A stretch of 64,000 nt of DNA from Bacteroidetes bacterium 47-18 (GCA_001897155.1 MKSF01000018.1:31399-95398); one strand, 5' to 3'. Positions 44,125-53,610 are shown, numbered from the stretch's first letter. Program-made: numbers and translations. Notes: generated by a model from the sequence alone, not told the origin.

Positions 44125-45381
44125 TCAGGAGTTATAGTAAAGTTCATAGCCTATGATGATAGCCGCCACCATACATACCACATCCACCAGGAGGCCCGCT
44201 ACCAGGGCATAACGTGTATTTTTGACATTCACGCTGCCGAAGTACACGGCCAGCACATAAAAGGTGGTCTCGGTGGACCCCTGCAGTATGGCAGCGATAT
44301 AGGCTTCCAGGGATTTTACGCCGTAGGTGTTCATCACATCTACCATCAGGCCGCGCGCACCGCTGCCGCTGAGCGGCTTCATCAGCCCCACGGGCAATGC
44401 CGCCACGAAACGGGTATCAAATCCCATAGCGGCTACCACCGCGCCGATGCCGTTAACGACATAATCCATGCAACCGGAGGTGCGCAGCACGCTTATGGCC
44501 ACCAGCATCGCCACCAGGTAAGGTATGATCGTTACCGCCGTGTTAAACCCCTCCTTGGCGCCTTCGATGAACGCATCATACACATTGATCCTTTTCACCA
44601 GCCCCGACACCAAGAACAGTATCACAATAGCCATGATCACAACAGCGCCGATCGTACCCACCACATTGTTCATCGTTTCAGAGGGCATACTTTTCAGCCA
44701 GTGCCACAGGAGCCATATCAGCCCGCCCATCCCGAAGAAAAATACGAAGACAGGCAACTTGAAGATATTGATCTTCTGGTACATCGCCACGATGCAGATA
44801 CCCGCTACCAGGCCGATGTAAGTGATCATCAGGATAGGAAGGAAGATATTGGCAGCGTTGAAGTCCGTCACACCCTGCTCTATGGCCACCGCCTGCCGGA
44901 TGGCTATGATAGAGGTGGGAATGAGCACGATACCGGCCGCATTCAGCACCAGGAACATGATCTGCGCATTGGTAGCCGTATCCTTTTCCGGGTTCAGCTC
45001 CTGCATATCCTTCATCGCCTTCAGGCCCAGCGGGGTGGCGGCATTGTCCAGCCCCAGAAGGTTGGCAGAAAAGTTCATCGCGATATTGCCGAATGCCGGG
45101 TGCTTGTCGGGAATATCCTTAAAGATCACTTTGAACAGCGGCTGCACCAGCCGGGCAAACACCTGTATCAGCCCCGACCGCTCTCCTATCTTCATGATAC
45201 CCAGCCAGAGCGCCATCATACCCGTAAGTCCCAGGGAAATGGTAAAGCCGTTCTTGGCGCTGTCGAACATACCGTTCATCATAGTGGTGAAAATGGACGC
45301 GTCCCCGCCCAGCACCAGCTTCAGCAGCGCTACTGCAAAACCGATAATAAAGAATGACACCCAGATATAATTTACCGCCAT
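44125..45381 (-). CDS. SpmA-SpmB fusion-type nucleoside recognition (Gate) membrane protein
   Basis: The 418-residue integral membrane protein has two Gate domains in tandem. The first (about 40-160) contains GLTGMMALWLGIMKIGERSG and MNFSANLLGLDNAATPLGLKAM; the second (about 270-400) contains EGAKEGFNTAVTIIPYLVAM and MKPLSGSGARGLMVD. These are the signatures of spore maturation proteins SpmA and SpmB, here fused. In non-sporulating bacteria the fused form is widespread and of unknown function; an involvement in transport is likely. Its start overlaps the upstream aminotransferase gene by 10 bp, so the two are co-translated. Confidence 0.87.
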   Translation of the reverse strand: MAVNYIWVSFFIIGFAVALLKLVLGGDASIFTTMMNGMFDSAKNGFTISLGLTGMMALWLGIMKIGERSGLIQVFARLVQPLFKVIFKDIPDKHPAFGNIAMNFSANLLGLDNAATPLGLKAMKDMQELNPEKDTATNAQIMFLVLNAAGIVLIPTSIIAIRQAVAIEQGVTDFNAANIFLPILMITYIGLVAGICIVAMYQKINIFKLPVFVFFFGMGGLIWLLWHWLKSMPSETMNNVVGTIGAVVIMAIVILFLVSGLVKRINVYDAFIEGAKEGFNTAVTIIPYLVAMLVAISVLRTSGCMDYVVNGIGAVVAAMGFDTRFVAALPVGLMKPLSGSGARGLMVDVMNTYGVKSLEAYIAAILQGSTETTFYVLAVYFGSVNVKNTRYALVAGLLVDVVCMVAAIIIGYELYYNS

Positions 45382-46157
45382 ATGGTGTTCCCGATTTTAA
45401 GTTCTGTATCAATGATTAATTTAAAGGCTTCGGCCAGCGTTGTGTCAAGGGGCTTTTCCAGCACACGGCTGACCGGCATGATGCCGCTGACCGCATTCGT
45501 CACAAACACCCCGTCCGCCGTCAGCAGATCCCGTGCAAAGTGAATATTTTTTTCAATGATTTCATAATTATTCCGGCTTTGTTTTTCCAGCAGGTATCGT
45601 CTCATGACACCCGGCACCATATTGTGCCGTAACGGCGGTGTGATGATCCGGTTCTCCCGGATGATAAAGATATTGGCGATGGTCGTTTCCAGGCAATAGC
45701 CCCCGGCATCACATAACAGGATATCAGTCCCTGCTTCCATACTTCCCGGTTGCCGGAGCCCCCGGACGGCCTGCAGGTTATTCCGCGATTTCAGCATACC
45801 TGCCCGCTCCGCTTCCGGTATCCAGGCTGTCCGGGTCAATACAGTCTCTGCCGGTCGGGACAACAGCTCCAGGAACTGCAGGCTCCAGTCTATCCTGTCC
45901 TGCTTTTTTCCTGTCAGCCATCTTACCTTCCAGGCTTTCCTGCTGTCCGGCCGTTTCACAGCCGTCTCCACCGCTTCCCAAAGCCCCGGCGGCACAGCCC
46001 CCCAGCACAGGGCTGCCAGTGTCTGCGCGAACCTTTGCCGATGCCACTGCCACAAGGGAAGCTCCCCGCGGACACACAGCATGGTCTCGATCACAACATC
46101 CTGATAGCCGGCACTGTATTCCTCAAAATCCTTTATATAATTCCAGTACATAAACAA
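45372..46157 (-). CDS. Class IV aminotransferase (PabC/branched-chain-like)
   Basis: This fold-type IV PLP enzyme of 261 residues has the Schiff-base lysine in LKSRNN and the PLP-facing Glu in ETTIANIFII. It is shorter than IlvE, with no long C-terminus, and resembles 4-amino-4-deoxychorismate lyase (PabC, making p-aminobenzoate for folate); a D-amino acid or branched-chain aminotransferase cannot be excluded. ATG at 46157 or at 46151 could be the start. It overlaps the SpmAB-like gene by 10 bp. Confidence 0.78.
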   Translation of the reverse strand: MFMYWNYIKDFEEYSAGYQDVVIETMLCVRGELPLWQWHRQRFAQTLAALCWGAVPPGLWEAVETAVKRPDSRKAWKVRWLTGKKQDRIDWSLQFLELLSRPAETVLTRTAWIPEAERAGMLKSRNNLQAVRGLRQPGSMEAGTDILLCDAGGYCLETTIANIFIIRENRIITPPLRHNMVPGVMRRYLLEKQSRNNYEIIEKNIHFARDLLTADGVFVTNAVSGIMPVSRVLEKPLDTTLAEAFKLIIDTELKIGNTIWR

Positions 46158-46159
46158 AG

Positions 46160-46188
46160 AGGTGCCGGCTCCTGCGGAACCGGCACCT
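46160..46188 (-). terminator. Rho-independent terminator of the PorW-like gene
   Basis: On the minus strand AGGTGCCGGTTCC pairs with GGAGCCGGCACCT with one mismatch, followed by CTTTGTTT. It fills the short gap between the PorW-like gene and the aminotransferase start. Confidence 0.8.
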
Positions 46189-46211
46189 AAAAATAAGTAT
46201 TTGCAACGTGA

Positions 46212-49200
46212 CTATTTATAATATTTTTTCCAAAAGGCCACATATGCCTTCACATCTTTTGAGGCCAGCAGCTTGGGATAGTTCTCCACGCTTATGGTAA
46301 CGGCCTGGATCACATTTTTATCGTCGTATTCATTGAACAGGGAAGATAGGGACCGCACCTTATTAATATATTTCCTGGCCTCCTTTTCATTGGCGAATTC
46401 CCGCGACAGGACGATGGACTGCTCCTGGGTCAGGGCGTTCAGCGTCACCACGATGTTCTCATTGCCTGCCGTCACCCTGTTGTATTCCGACAGCCCGGCC
46501 TTGATGCCCTGGATACGACCGTCAAGCGGCAGGACCAGCAGCGCGTAATATTTGGAGGTACCAGTCGGCTTGGAGAACAGCTCATTCTTGTCATCCACCG
46601 TACCGCCGTCCCCGGCCTGAATATCCCCTTTTCCACCGGCTGTATCCACGGCATTATTGACCGCTTTCCCGGCCTGGGTGAGGGAATCCGATACTATATT
46701 TTTGTTTTTGACGATAAAGGCTTTCAGCGTTGTGGCATAGGAGTACAGCGAATCATTCTTATAGTTATTCAGCCAGTCATCCACCAGGGTCTCCGCGCGG
46801 TTAAATTCCAGCTTACCCGCATAGCCGATCACCCTTAAGATGTCATATTGCTTTTTATAACTGCCCATTACGGTAAACCTGCTATAGGCCTGCTCTACCT
46901 GCTTCAGACCGGTGGTATAATCACCGCTCATGATCAGGTCGTAAGCATAGGTATAATGCTTATCAATGGAAAGCCCGGTGTCCTTACTGCCGGTAGCGGC
47001 ATTGGTCATCATCACCGTCCAGTTGTTATCCGGGAAGTTAGCCACCAGGTAGTCGTAATAACGGCCGGCGTCTTCCGGCTGCTGCTGCCGCATACGGATC
47101 AGGTATTTGATATAATAGGTCTCCGGTATATATTCATTCCGCGGATAAAGGCTATCCAGCTTATCGAAGGTCTTAAAGGTGTTGGTGTAGTCCTCGAGGT
47201 TATAAAAATAGCCTTTTCCCAGGCTGTACAGCGCTTTCTGCCTCAGGTCCTGCAGGGAGTCCACCGCCCTCGCGGTACGCGGAATAGCCAGGTAAAGGGA
47301 GTCCGCATCAGGCAGGTTTTTCCTGATCTGCTCTTCCGGCGTCAGGTGCTCGGTGACGATCTGCTCGTTCACAGACATACCGCTGCCGGAAAGATTGCTG
47401 CGCCTCCAGTTATCTTTAAGCTCCCTGTTAGGCCATTTCTGCTTGAACTCGTTGGCTCCTTTCTGCATCAGCGTCGTATTGGCAAAATACCATGATTTGT
47501 TACCGCTGCCCTGGCTGGCCGCAGGTGCCTGCACCGGGGCTTTAAGGCTTACGTAATAGCTGTCAATGCTCCGTTTCTCCAGGTCTTTCAGGTACTTCTG
47601 GATATAAGCCCGCTGTTCCGGCTCTGATAAAGCGTTCAGGTACAGGAGGCTGTCGGCATTTTTGACCTGGGTGGCCGGCGCCGCTATCTGGTATAACGAA
47701 CCGCTCCGGGTGCTGGCATGCGTATAGTAGGGCTCATCCAGCTTGGTCAGGAACTGGATGGCGCTGTCATATTTCTGCGAGGCCGTCAGATGCTCGCCTT
47801 TATTATAATACAGGTCGCCGATGCCCACATAGGTAGTACCTTTCTGCAGGGCATTGTTCTCGCTGTACTCGATACTTTTATTGTAGTGCTTCAGGGCCTC
47901 TTCCGTATTGCCCGTATTTTCATAATGCTTGCCCAGCCCATAGTACACCTGGTCGAAATAGGATCTGAATTTCTGGTCCTTGGCCATTTTGGCCAGGGTG
48001 CGGTAAATGGTCTCGGTACCGGTGCCTGCTTCCAGGTTGTTCTTCACGATATTCATCCGGGCGCTGAAATCCATTTCCAGCCTGGGGAAGAGGTCGATCA
48101 CCTTTTCAAAAGATTCCGTGCTGGCCTCATAAAGATGCTGCTCCTGGAGTATCTGCCCCCGGAGGTAGCCTGCACGCGTACGGGTGTACTTATCCATATC
48201 CTTCGCCAGCAGCACTTCCTGTAAGGGTTCCAGGGCATCGTTCAGCTTATCCGTTTCCAGCGCCACATTGGCATATTCCAGCGCCAGCCTCGACCTGAGA
48301 TGCCTGGGGAAATTGACGTCATTTTTCAGCATGTCCAGCACCAGTACGGCCTTGGTGATCTCCTTCTGCTTGACAAATACCCGTGCCAGCCACAGGATAG
48401 CCTCGTTTTTGGAAGGGCTGTGCTTGAGGATGGCTGCCAGTCCGGCAGGCTCCAGCTCGGCAAAGGCATTTTGCGCCAGCGGGTCTTTTTTCGCGTCCTT
48501 ATCTTTTTTCAGCTTTTCCTTCCTGGCCTTTTCTGCTTCATGGATGACGAATTTGAAAGCATTGGCCGCATTCTCATAATCTCCTTTATAATAGTAGGCC
48601 TGCCCCATGATCATATACAGGTCATCCTGCCATTTGCCGCGGGGATCATGAAGCTGGATGCCCATAGAGGTCTTCTGGATGATGGTGTCCATATCCGACT
48701 TCAGCTTTGCCGAGTCCACGTCAGGATTGAACGGGAAGAGCGTGATGAGCATATCGAAATTGTCCCGCTTGACCCGCCGCATATTCTCCTCCGCCTCCTT
48801 CATCTTAAGGTTGGCGTTAAAATAATAATTATACCGTGTAAAGGTGTTCTGGAGCACTTTACGGGGAGCGGTCCATCGCTTCTTCCTGAAGCGCTCATTT
48901 GTATACGCCTTTTTCTCAGATTCTATCTTCATCTCAAAGGCCAGTTGCTTTTTCTTCTCCTTTTCCTTTACTTTCTCTTCCCGTTCCTTAACACGCTCCG
49001 CCCTCACCTTCGCCAGGCTGTCGCTTATCACCTTCCTGGCTGCCACGGCGCTGTCCCTGATGCGGGCATTCTCTGTCCGTATCACGTCCAGGGCGGTCCG
49101 CATACTGTCCGACACCCGCAGCCTTTCCGCCTTCAGGCTGTCATTATAGGCTACCTGCGCAGCTCTCATACTGTCCGCCGTCTGCTTCCGGGCGGCCGAC

Positions 49201-49793
49201 ATGCTGTCCAGGATGTGCCGCTGCGCGGCCCTGACACTGTCGTTATAGGCTACCCTTACAGCTTTGATGCTATCCAGCCGCAGCTTATTGACCGCGGCCA
49301 CACTATCCTTGAAACGGGGCGATTGCTTGTAGGCTCGTATCAGCCCCAGGCTGTCCGATACCCTTTTCCTTTCCTGGCGCAGCAGCTCCGCTTCCGCCAC
49401 TCTTATAGCCCTCAGGCTGTCATTTACCCGCCGCAGGCTGTCATTCCTGGCTATGGTGATGGCCCTGATGCTATCCTGCTCCTGCTTTCTCTGTACCCGG
49501 AGCGCTTCCATTGTCTTGGCCCTCACATCGGCAATACTATCCATGCGGAACTGGCGGATTGCCGCCACGCTGTCCTTGTATTGCTTAGAGGCCTTATAAT
49601 TACGGATAAGGGCAAGACTGTCTGTTCTTGCTTTCTGAACGGCCCTGATACTGTCTGCCCGGTGCTGGTTGGCGGCTTTTATGCTGTCAACGGCGGTCCT
49701 GTTCTGTGCCAATCCCTGGTAGCCGGCCAACATCCCTGCTATCAGGAGGCTTATATATAAAAGAAAAGATTTCAAAATCCGGTGGTGCTTCAT
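46212..49793 (-). CDS. PorW/SprE-like TPR protein of the type IX secretion system
   Basis: The 1193-residue protein has an N-terminal signal (LLIAGMLAGYQGLAQ), then about 240 residues (36-275) of charged repeats built on D-S-I/L/M-R-A units, a linker, and from about 300 a series of tetratricopeptide repeats (for example DLYMIMGQAYYYKGDYENAANAF and FRSYFDQVYYGLGKHYENTGNTEEALKHY). The C-terminus has a globular domain, YALLVLPLDG ... NIVVTLNALTQEQSIVLSREFANEKEA, as in the PorW/SprE group. Such lipoproteins or periplasmic proteins tie the motor to the outer membrane translocon. The family call is by resemblance; the repeat region is unusually long. Confidence 0.68.
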   Translation of the reverse strand: MKHHRILKSFLLYISLLIAGMLAGYQGLAQNRTAVDSIKAANQHRADSIRAVQKARTDSLALIRNYKASKQYKDSVAAIRQFRMDSIADVRAKTMEALRVQRKQEQDSIRAITIARNDSLRRVNDSLRAIRVAEAELLRQERKRVSDSLGLIRAYKQSPRFKDSVAAVNKLRLDSIKAVRVAYNDSVRAAQRHILDSMSAARKQTADSMRAAQVAYNDSLKAERLRVSDSMRTALDVIRTENARIRDSAVAARKVISDSLAKVRAERVKEREEKVKEKEKKKQLAFEMKIESEKKAYTNERFRKKRWTAPRKVLQNTFTRYNYYFNANLKMKEAEENMRRVKRDNFDMLITLFPFNPDVDSAKLKSDMDTIIQKTSMGIQLHDPRGKWQDDLYMIMGQAYYYKGDYENAANAFKFVIHEAEKARKEKLKKDKDAKKDPLAQNAFAELEPAGLAAILKHSPSKNEAILWLARVFVKQKEITKAVLVLDMLKNDVNFPRHLRSRLALEYANVALETDKLNDALEPLQEVLLAKDMDKYTRTRAGYLRGQILQEQHLYEASTESFEKVIDLFPRLEMDFSARMNIVKNNLEAGTGTETIYRTLAKMAKDQKFRSYFDQVYYGLGKHYENTGNTEEALKHYNKSIEYSENNALQKGTTYVGIGDLYYNKGEHLTASQKYDSAIQFLTKLDEPYYTHASTRSGSLYQIAAPATQVKNADSLLYLNALSEPEQRAYIQKYLKDLEKRSIDSYYVSLKAPVQAPAASQGSGNKSWYFANTTLMQKGANEFKQKWPNRELKDNWRRSNLSGSGMSVNEQIVTEHLTPEEQIRKNLPDADSLYLAIPRTARAVDSLQDLRQKALYSLGKGYFYNLEDYTNTFKTFDKLDSLYPRNEYIPETYYIKYLIRMRQQQPEDAGRYYDYLVANFPDNNWTVMMTNAATGSKDTGLSIDKHYTYAYDLIMSGDYTTGLKQVEQAYSRFTVMGSYKKQYDILRVIGYAGKLEFNRAETLVDDWLNNYKNDSLYSYATTLKAFIVKNKNIVSDSLTQAGKAVNNAVDTAGGKGDIQAGDGGTVDDKNELFSKPTGTSKYYALLVLPLDGRIQGIKAGLSEYNRVTAGNENIVVTLNALTQEQSIVLSREFANEKEARKYINKVRSLSSLFNEYDDKNVIQAVTISVENYPKLLASKDVKAYVAFWKKYYK

Positions 49794-49806
49794 TACTGTT
49801 ATCCAA

Positions 49807-49834
49807 CAAAAATATACGGCTTGAAAATCATCAA
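49807..49834 (-). promoter_or_regulatory. Predicted promoter of the PorW-like gene
   Basis: On the minus strand TTG (49832-49834) and TATTTTTG (49807-49814) are 17 bp apart. This is at the short end of the usual spacing. The -7 box ends 14 bases before the ATG. Confidence 0.5.
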
Positions 49835-50010
49835 TCCGTATAAACGACTAAAGGTATATAAATCGAAGTAAACGTTAAATCAAGTGTTAATAATTATTTT
49901 TACAGGATGCTTGGAACAGTTTCGCACAATAGGAACGAAACAAAGTCAAAAATATTACTTTCTGTTTTAATTATATCATAACATTTCGGGCAATTTGAAG
50001 TTTTCTTGCC

Positions 50011-50018
50011 TACTTTTG
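50011..50018 (+). promoter_or_regulatory. Putative -7 element for cdsA
   Basis: TACTTTTG matches TAnnTTTG. It is 22 bp upstream of the ATG at 50040 and argues against the longer upstream start at 49995, which would overlap it. Confidence 0.45.
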
Positions 50019-50039
50019 TCAAAATCTATTGCAAATATT

Positions 50040-50873
50040 ATGAACTGGCCCGTATTTTTTAAGCGGCTCGGAAGCGCTGTCGTTTTCTGTGCCGTTATCC
50101 TGGCAGCGCTGACCACCACTTTCGAGGTTCTGCTTGCCGTGACCATGCTCATACAGTTTTTCTGCATCAAAGAAACCTGGCAGCTTTTTAAAAATATATT
50201 CCCGGATACCACTTTCCCGGATACCCTGTACACCCTTACCCAGCTGTTCGGGTTCGGCCTGACGATCAGCATCGCTATGGCCTCGGCCCTGGGAGCATTC
50301 ATGTTCCTCACCCTGCTTATTCCCATTATCCTGATATTCATCAGCATCCTGCATCCTAAAAATACGCTTAAGGCCGGGATGGCCGCTATCTTTGCCCTCC
50401 TGTATGTCAGCATACCCCTGGGTGGCATGATCAGCATGTATATGCTGTACCACAGCGGGCACCTTCCTACCAATATCCCGTTGGCGCTCATACTGCTTAT
50501 ATGGACCAATGACACGATGGCCTATATTACCGGCTCCTTTATCGGTAAGACCCCTTTTTCCAAGATATCGCCCAAAAAGACCTGGGAAGGCACCATCGGC
50601 GGCATGGTATTTACCGTGCTCGGCGTGGTCATCCTCAGCTATGCCGACTGGCTGCCCGGGCTCCGCCTGCAGGACTGGATCATCCTGGCGGTGCTTGCTG
50701 CAGTGATCGGCACCATGGGCGACCTGATGGAGTCCAAACTCAAGCGGCTGGCCAATGTCAAGGATTCCGGCAATATCATGCCCGGCCACGGGGGAGCGCT
50801 GGACCGATTTGATTCCTTATTAGCCACGATGCCGTTCGTGTTCTGCTATGTGCTGATCTTCATGGTACGGTAA
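50040..50873 (+). CDS. cdsA: Phosphatidate cytidylyltransferase (CDP-diglyceride synthase)
   Basis: The enzyme converts phosphatidic acid and CTP to CDP-diacylglycerol, the precursor of phospholipids, in the inner membrane. With the ATG at 50040 it has 277 residues and about seven hydrophobic helices. The C-terminal signature is complete: SKLKRLANVKDSGNIMPGHGG then ALDRFDS, containing the metal-binding Lys-Asp pair and the GHGG-x2-DR-x-DS active site. A TTG start at 49995 is open, but the -7 box lies inside it. Monocistronic; the next gene is preceded by its own riboswitch. Confidence 0.94.
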   Translation: MNWPVFFKRLGSAVVFCAVILAALTTTFEVLLAVTMLIQFFCIKETWQLFKNIFPDTTFPDTLYTLTQLFGFGLTISIAMASALGAFMFLTLLIPIILIFISILHPKNTLKAGMAAIFALLYVSIPLGGMISMYMLYHSGHLPTNIPLALILLIWTNDTMAYITGSFIGKTPFSKISPKKTWEGTIGGMVFTVLGVVILSYADWLPGLRLQDWIILAVLAAVIGTMGDLMESKLKRLANVKDSGNIMPGHGGALDRFDSLLATMPFVFCYVLIFMVR

Positions 50874-50972
50874 CTATTATTATATATATAATTAACCGGC
50901 TGCCGTTATACTGCCTCCCTCCTGCCAGGCTGAGACCCGTCGAAGCCCGAGCATGGCCAAAGCATTATACAC

Positions 50973-51015
50973 CACATTTCGACAGGCTCACATTTCGACA
51001 GGCTCAATGTGACAG
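50973..51015. repeat. REP-like palindromic repeats, tandem pair
   Basis: Two consecutive units, CACATTTCGACAGGCTCA at 50973-50990 and CATTTCGACAGGCTCAATG at 50991-51009, end with TGTGACAGG. They belong to the same family as 16207-16262. A weaker, rearranged relative (GAGACCCGTCGAAGCCC) precedes them at about 50932. Confidence 0.6.
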
Positions 51016-51124
51016 GGTGCTCTGATATGACCCAAGCCTTACCCGGTGCAGGGCAATGAAATTAACGGGCTAAGGTTGTCACTTAAAATTATCTTGTCAC
51101 TAAGGAATCGTACGTTTTTTAGCG

Positions 51125-51132
51125 TACCTTTG
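51125..51132 (+). promoter_or_regulatory. Putative -7 element upstream of the TPP riboswitch
   Basis: TACCTTTG matches TAnnTTTG and lies just before the riboswitch, so the transcript would start near 51139. No TTG at the ideal spacing (the nearest is 28 bp away). Confidence 0.4.
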
Positions 51133-51144
51133 CCCTCAGAATCC

Positions 51145-51216
51145 ACAACGGGGTGCTTTTAAAGGCTGAGATCATACCCGATGAACCTGGAACAGGTAAT
51201 GCTGTTTAGGGAATCC
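51145..51216 (+). promoter_or_regulatory. TPP riboswitch (THI box)
   Basis: The conserved core is easily read: GGGGTGC, then GGCTGAGAT, ATACCCG, ATGAACCTG, the short CAGGTAATGC, and TAGGGAA. These are the helix P2/P3 and P4/P5 elements that bind thiamine pyrophosphate. Following bases up to the ATG at 51320 could form the expression platform; I did not resolve it. TPP binding would be expected to switch off the downstream receptor gene. Confidence 0.93.
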
Positions 51217-51319
51217 GCTCAAACAGTAAAGCATACGTGGGCATACACGCTTACGAACACTTTACATAGCCATCTCACCCGGTTGTTTATTATTTAACCA
51301 TTAATGATAGTAACAACTG

Positions 51320-53539
51320 ATGAAAAAAACTGTACTCTTCATGGGAGCTGCCTTACTGCCCTGGGTGCTCCGGGCCCAGTCCGAAACTGACAGTATAGCA
51401 CGTGATGCCATCGGGTCCGCAGACCTGGAACCGGTCATTATCCTGTCTATAAGAGCTTCACAGGTAACGCCCTTTACAGCCGCCACACTAAAAAAAGAAG
51501 ACATTGCCCGGCAAAACCAGGGGCAGGATGTGCCTTACCTGTTGCAGCAGGAGGCCTCTATCGTCGTATCTTCCGATGCCGGTACCGGGATCGGCTATAC
51601 CAATATGAGCATCCGTGGCACCGATAATACGAGGATCAACTTTACCCTGAACGGTGTTCCCGTGAATAACCCTGAATCGCAGGGAACTTTCCTGGTCAAT
51701 ATCCCCGATATGGCCAGCTCCACCCAATCCATACAGATACAGCGCGGCGTAGGCGCCAGCACCAACGGCGGCGGCGCGTTCGGCGGCAGCGTATCTGTCA
51801 ATAATATGGTCAATGAGGAACAGGCCGGAGGCAGTGTGAACGCATCCGCCGGCAGCTTCAATACGTTCAAAACGACCCTCCAGGCGCATACCGGCCGCCT
51901 GCAAAATAACTGGGCATTCGATGTCAGGCTGTCGCAGATCCGGTCGGACGGCTATATCGAACGGTCGCAATCCAATTTAAGGTCGCTGCAATTCCTGAGC
52001 TCCTGGAACATCAATGACAGGTCCAGGCTGACGCTTAATTATATGCTGGGCCACGAAAAGACCGGCCAGTCCTGGAACGGCGTTACCGAAGAGGAGATGC
52101 GAGCCAACAGGCGCTATAATCCCCTGGGCAGCATGCCGGACGGGAAATTCTATAAGAACCAGACGGATAATTACCAGCAGCAGTTCTTCCAGGCATTTTA
52201 TGACTACAGGTTCAGCCGGCACCTGAAAGCCCAGGCCGGGCTCTTCCTCACCAGGGGCGCAGGCTATTACGAGGAATACAGGATGGATGAAAAATACAGC
52301 AGCTACTGGCTGCCTCCACATACCACACCGGCTGGCGACACGTTCACCCGTACGGACATCATCCGGCAGTTGTGGCTGGATAATTATTTCTATGGCGGGG
52401 TTTACAACCTGATGTACGAAAAGGACAAGCTGGAAGTTACTTTCGGCGGTATGGTTTCCCGCTATGACGGCCAGCACTTCGGCGAGATACTCTGGGCCGG
52501 CCGGGGCGGCATCGATCCGAACCACCGCTGGTACAACCTGGATGCGGACAAGACAGAGATCAACCATTACCTGAAAGCTTCCTATTATATAACGCCGCGA
52601 TGGAACGTGTACGGCGATATACAGTACCGCCACGTGGATTATAATATGTACGGATTCAGGAAGAATCCTGAGCTCCGCCCCGGCGCCGTATATAATTTCA
52701 TCAACCCCAAAGTGGGCACCCAGTATATCCTGGGCAACCGCGGACAGCTTTTCCAGAAATTATACCTGTCCTACGCTAAGGCCAATAAGGAGCCGAACCG
52801 GGACGATTTTGAGACCAATGGCGTGGAAGTGCCGAGGCACGAGCAGCTGCACGACCTGGAACTGGGCTATAACATCAAAGGCCGGAAGTTCAGCTTTGAT
52901 GCCAACGTCTATTATATGCTGTATAAAGACCAGCTGGTGCTCAACGGCCGTATCAATGACGTGGGCGCCTACGCGCGGGTCAATGTGGACAACAGCTACC
53001 GCGCAGGGATAGAGCTGAGCGGGCGGTATAAGGTGCATCCTTCCTTCCATATATCGGCCAATGCCACCTTCTCTCAAAATAAGATCCGCTCTGTTAATGA
53101 GTATATAGATAACTGGGATACGGGCGAGCAGGAGATACTGGTGCATAACAATACGGATATCGCCTTCTCACCGAATGCCATCGCGGCGCTGAACGCAGAG
53201 TTCCTGCCGCTTCAGCTTACGCAGATCGACCCGCAATACAGGCAGCTGAGCATCCTCTTCCAGCATAAGTTCGTAGGTAAGCAATACCTGGATAATACCA
53301 GCAATGACGCCCGCAGCCTGGACGCCTACCAGGTCAGCCACCTGAGGTTCAGCTACAGCCTGCCATTCAGGAAATATACCCTACAGGCCGGCATTGCCAT
53401 CAATAACCTGTTCAGCAGCCTGTATGCTTCCGGTGGGTATACCTACGCCTATTCCGAGGCCGGCACACTGAAACAGGTCAATAATTATTTCCCGCAGGCA
53501 CCGCGGTTTGTGCTGTTCAATATAGGCATACAATTTTAA
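51320..53539 (+). CDS. TonB-dependent receptor, TPP-riboswitch-regulated (probable thiamin or precursor uptake)
   Basis: The 739-residue outer membrane receptor has a signal peptide (about 1-20, LRAQ), a plug domain (GQDVPYLLQQEASIVVSSD ... MSIRGTDNTRINFTLNGVPVNNPE) and a beta-barrel ending FVLFNIGIQF. It lacks the carboxypeptidase-like N-terminal domain of SusC-type receptors. The THI-box directly upstream indicates that thiamine pyrophosphate controls it, so the likely substrate is thiamin or one of its precursors; this fits the outer membrane thiamin receptors predicted for Bacteroidota from riboswitch studies. The transport substrate is inferred from regulation alone. Ends in a terminator at 53578. 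Confidence 0.88.
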   Translation: MKKTVLFMGAALLPWVLRAQSETDSIARDAIGSADLEPVIILSIRASQVTPFTAATLKKEDIARQNQGQDVPYLLQQEASIVVSSDAGTGIGYTNMSIRGTDNTRINFTLNGVPVNNPESQGTFLVNIPDMASSTQSIQIQRGVGASTNGGGAFGGSVSVNNMVNEEQAGGSVNASAGSFNTFKTTLQAHTGRLQNNWAFDVRLSQIRSDGYIERSQSNLRSLQFLSSWNINDRSRLTLNYMLGHEKTGQSWNGVTEEEMRANRRYNPLGSMPDGKFYKNQTDNYQQQFFQAFYDYRFSRHLKAQAGLFLTRGAGYYEEYRMDEKYSSYWLPPHTTPAGDTFTRTDIIRQLWLDNYFYGGVYNLMYEKDKLEVTFGGMVSRYDGQHFGEILWAGRGGIDPNHRWYNLDADKTEINHYLKASYYITPRWNVYGDIQYRHVDYNMYGFRKNPELRPGAVYNFINPKVGTQYILGNRGQLFQKLYLSYAKANKEPNRDDFETNGVEVPRHEQLHDLELGYNIKGRKFSFDANVYYMLYKDQLVLNGRINDVGAYARVNVDNSYRAGIELSGRYKVHPSFHISANATFSQNKIRSVNEYIDNWDTGEQEILVHNNTDIAFSPNAIAALNAEFLPLQLTQIDPQYRQLSILFQHKFVGKQYLDNTSNDARSLDAYQVSHLRFSYSLPFRKYTLQAGIAINNLFSSLYASGGYTYAYSEAGTLKQVNNYFPQAPRFVLFNIGIQF

Positions 53540-53577
53540 CCAATAACCCACACATACTGTCACTATGATACAACAGG

Positions 53578-53600
53578 AGGCTCCTTAGGGAGCCTTTTAT
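53578..53600 (+). terminator. Rho-independent terminator of the thiamin-type receptor gene
   Basis: AGGCTCC pairs with GGAGCCT around a four-base loop, followed by TTTAT. It sits between convergent genes. Confidence 0.8.
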
Positions 53601-53610
53601 CGTAATAAGA

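Noticed and set aside
48300..49760. 486-residue + strand open frame opposite the PorW-like gene
   Set aside because: It is an antisense shadow of the repetitive coding region, with no family motifs and a composition that mirrors the gene on the other strand.
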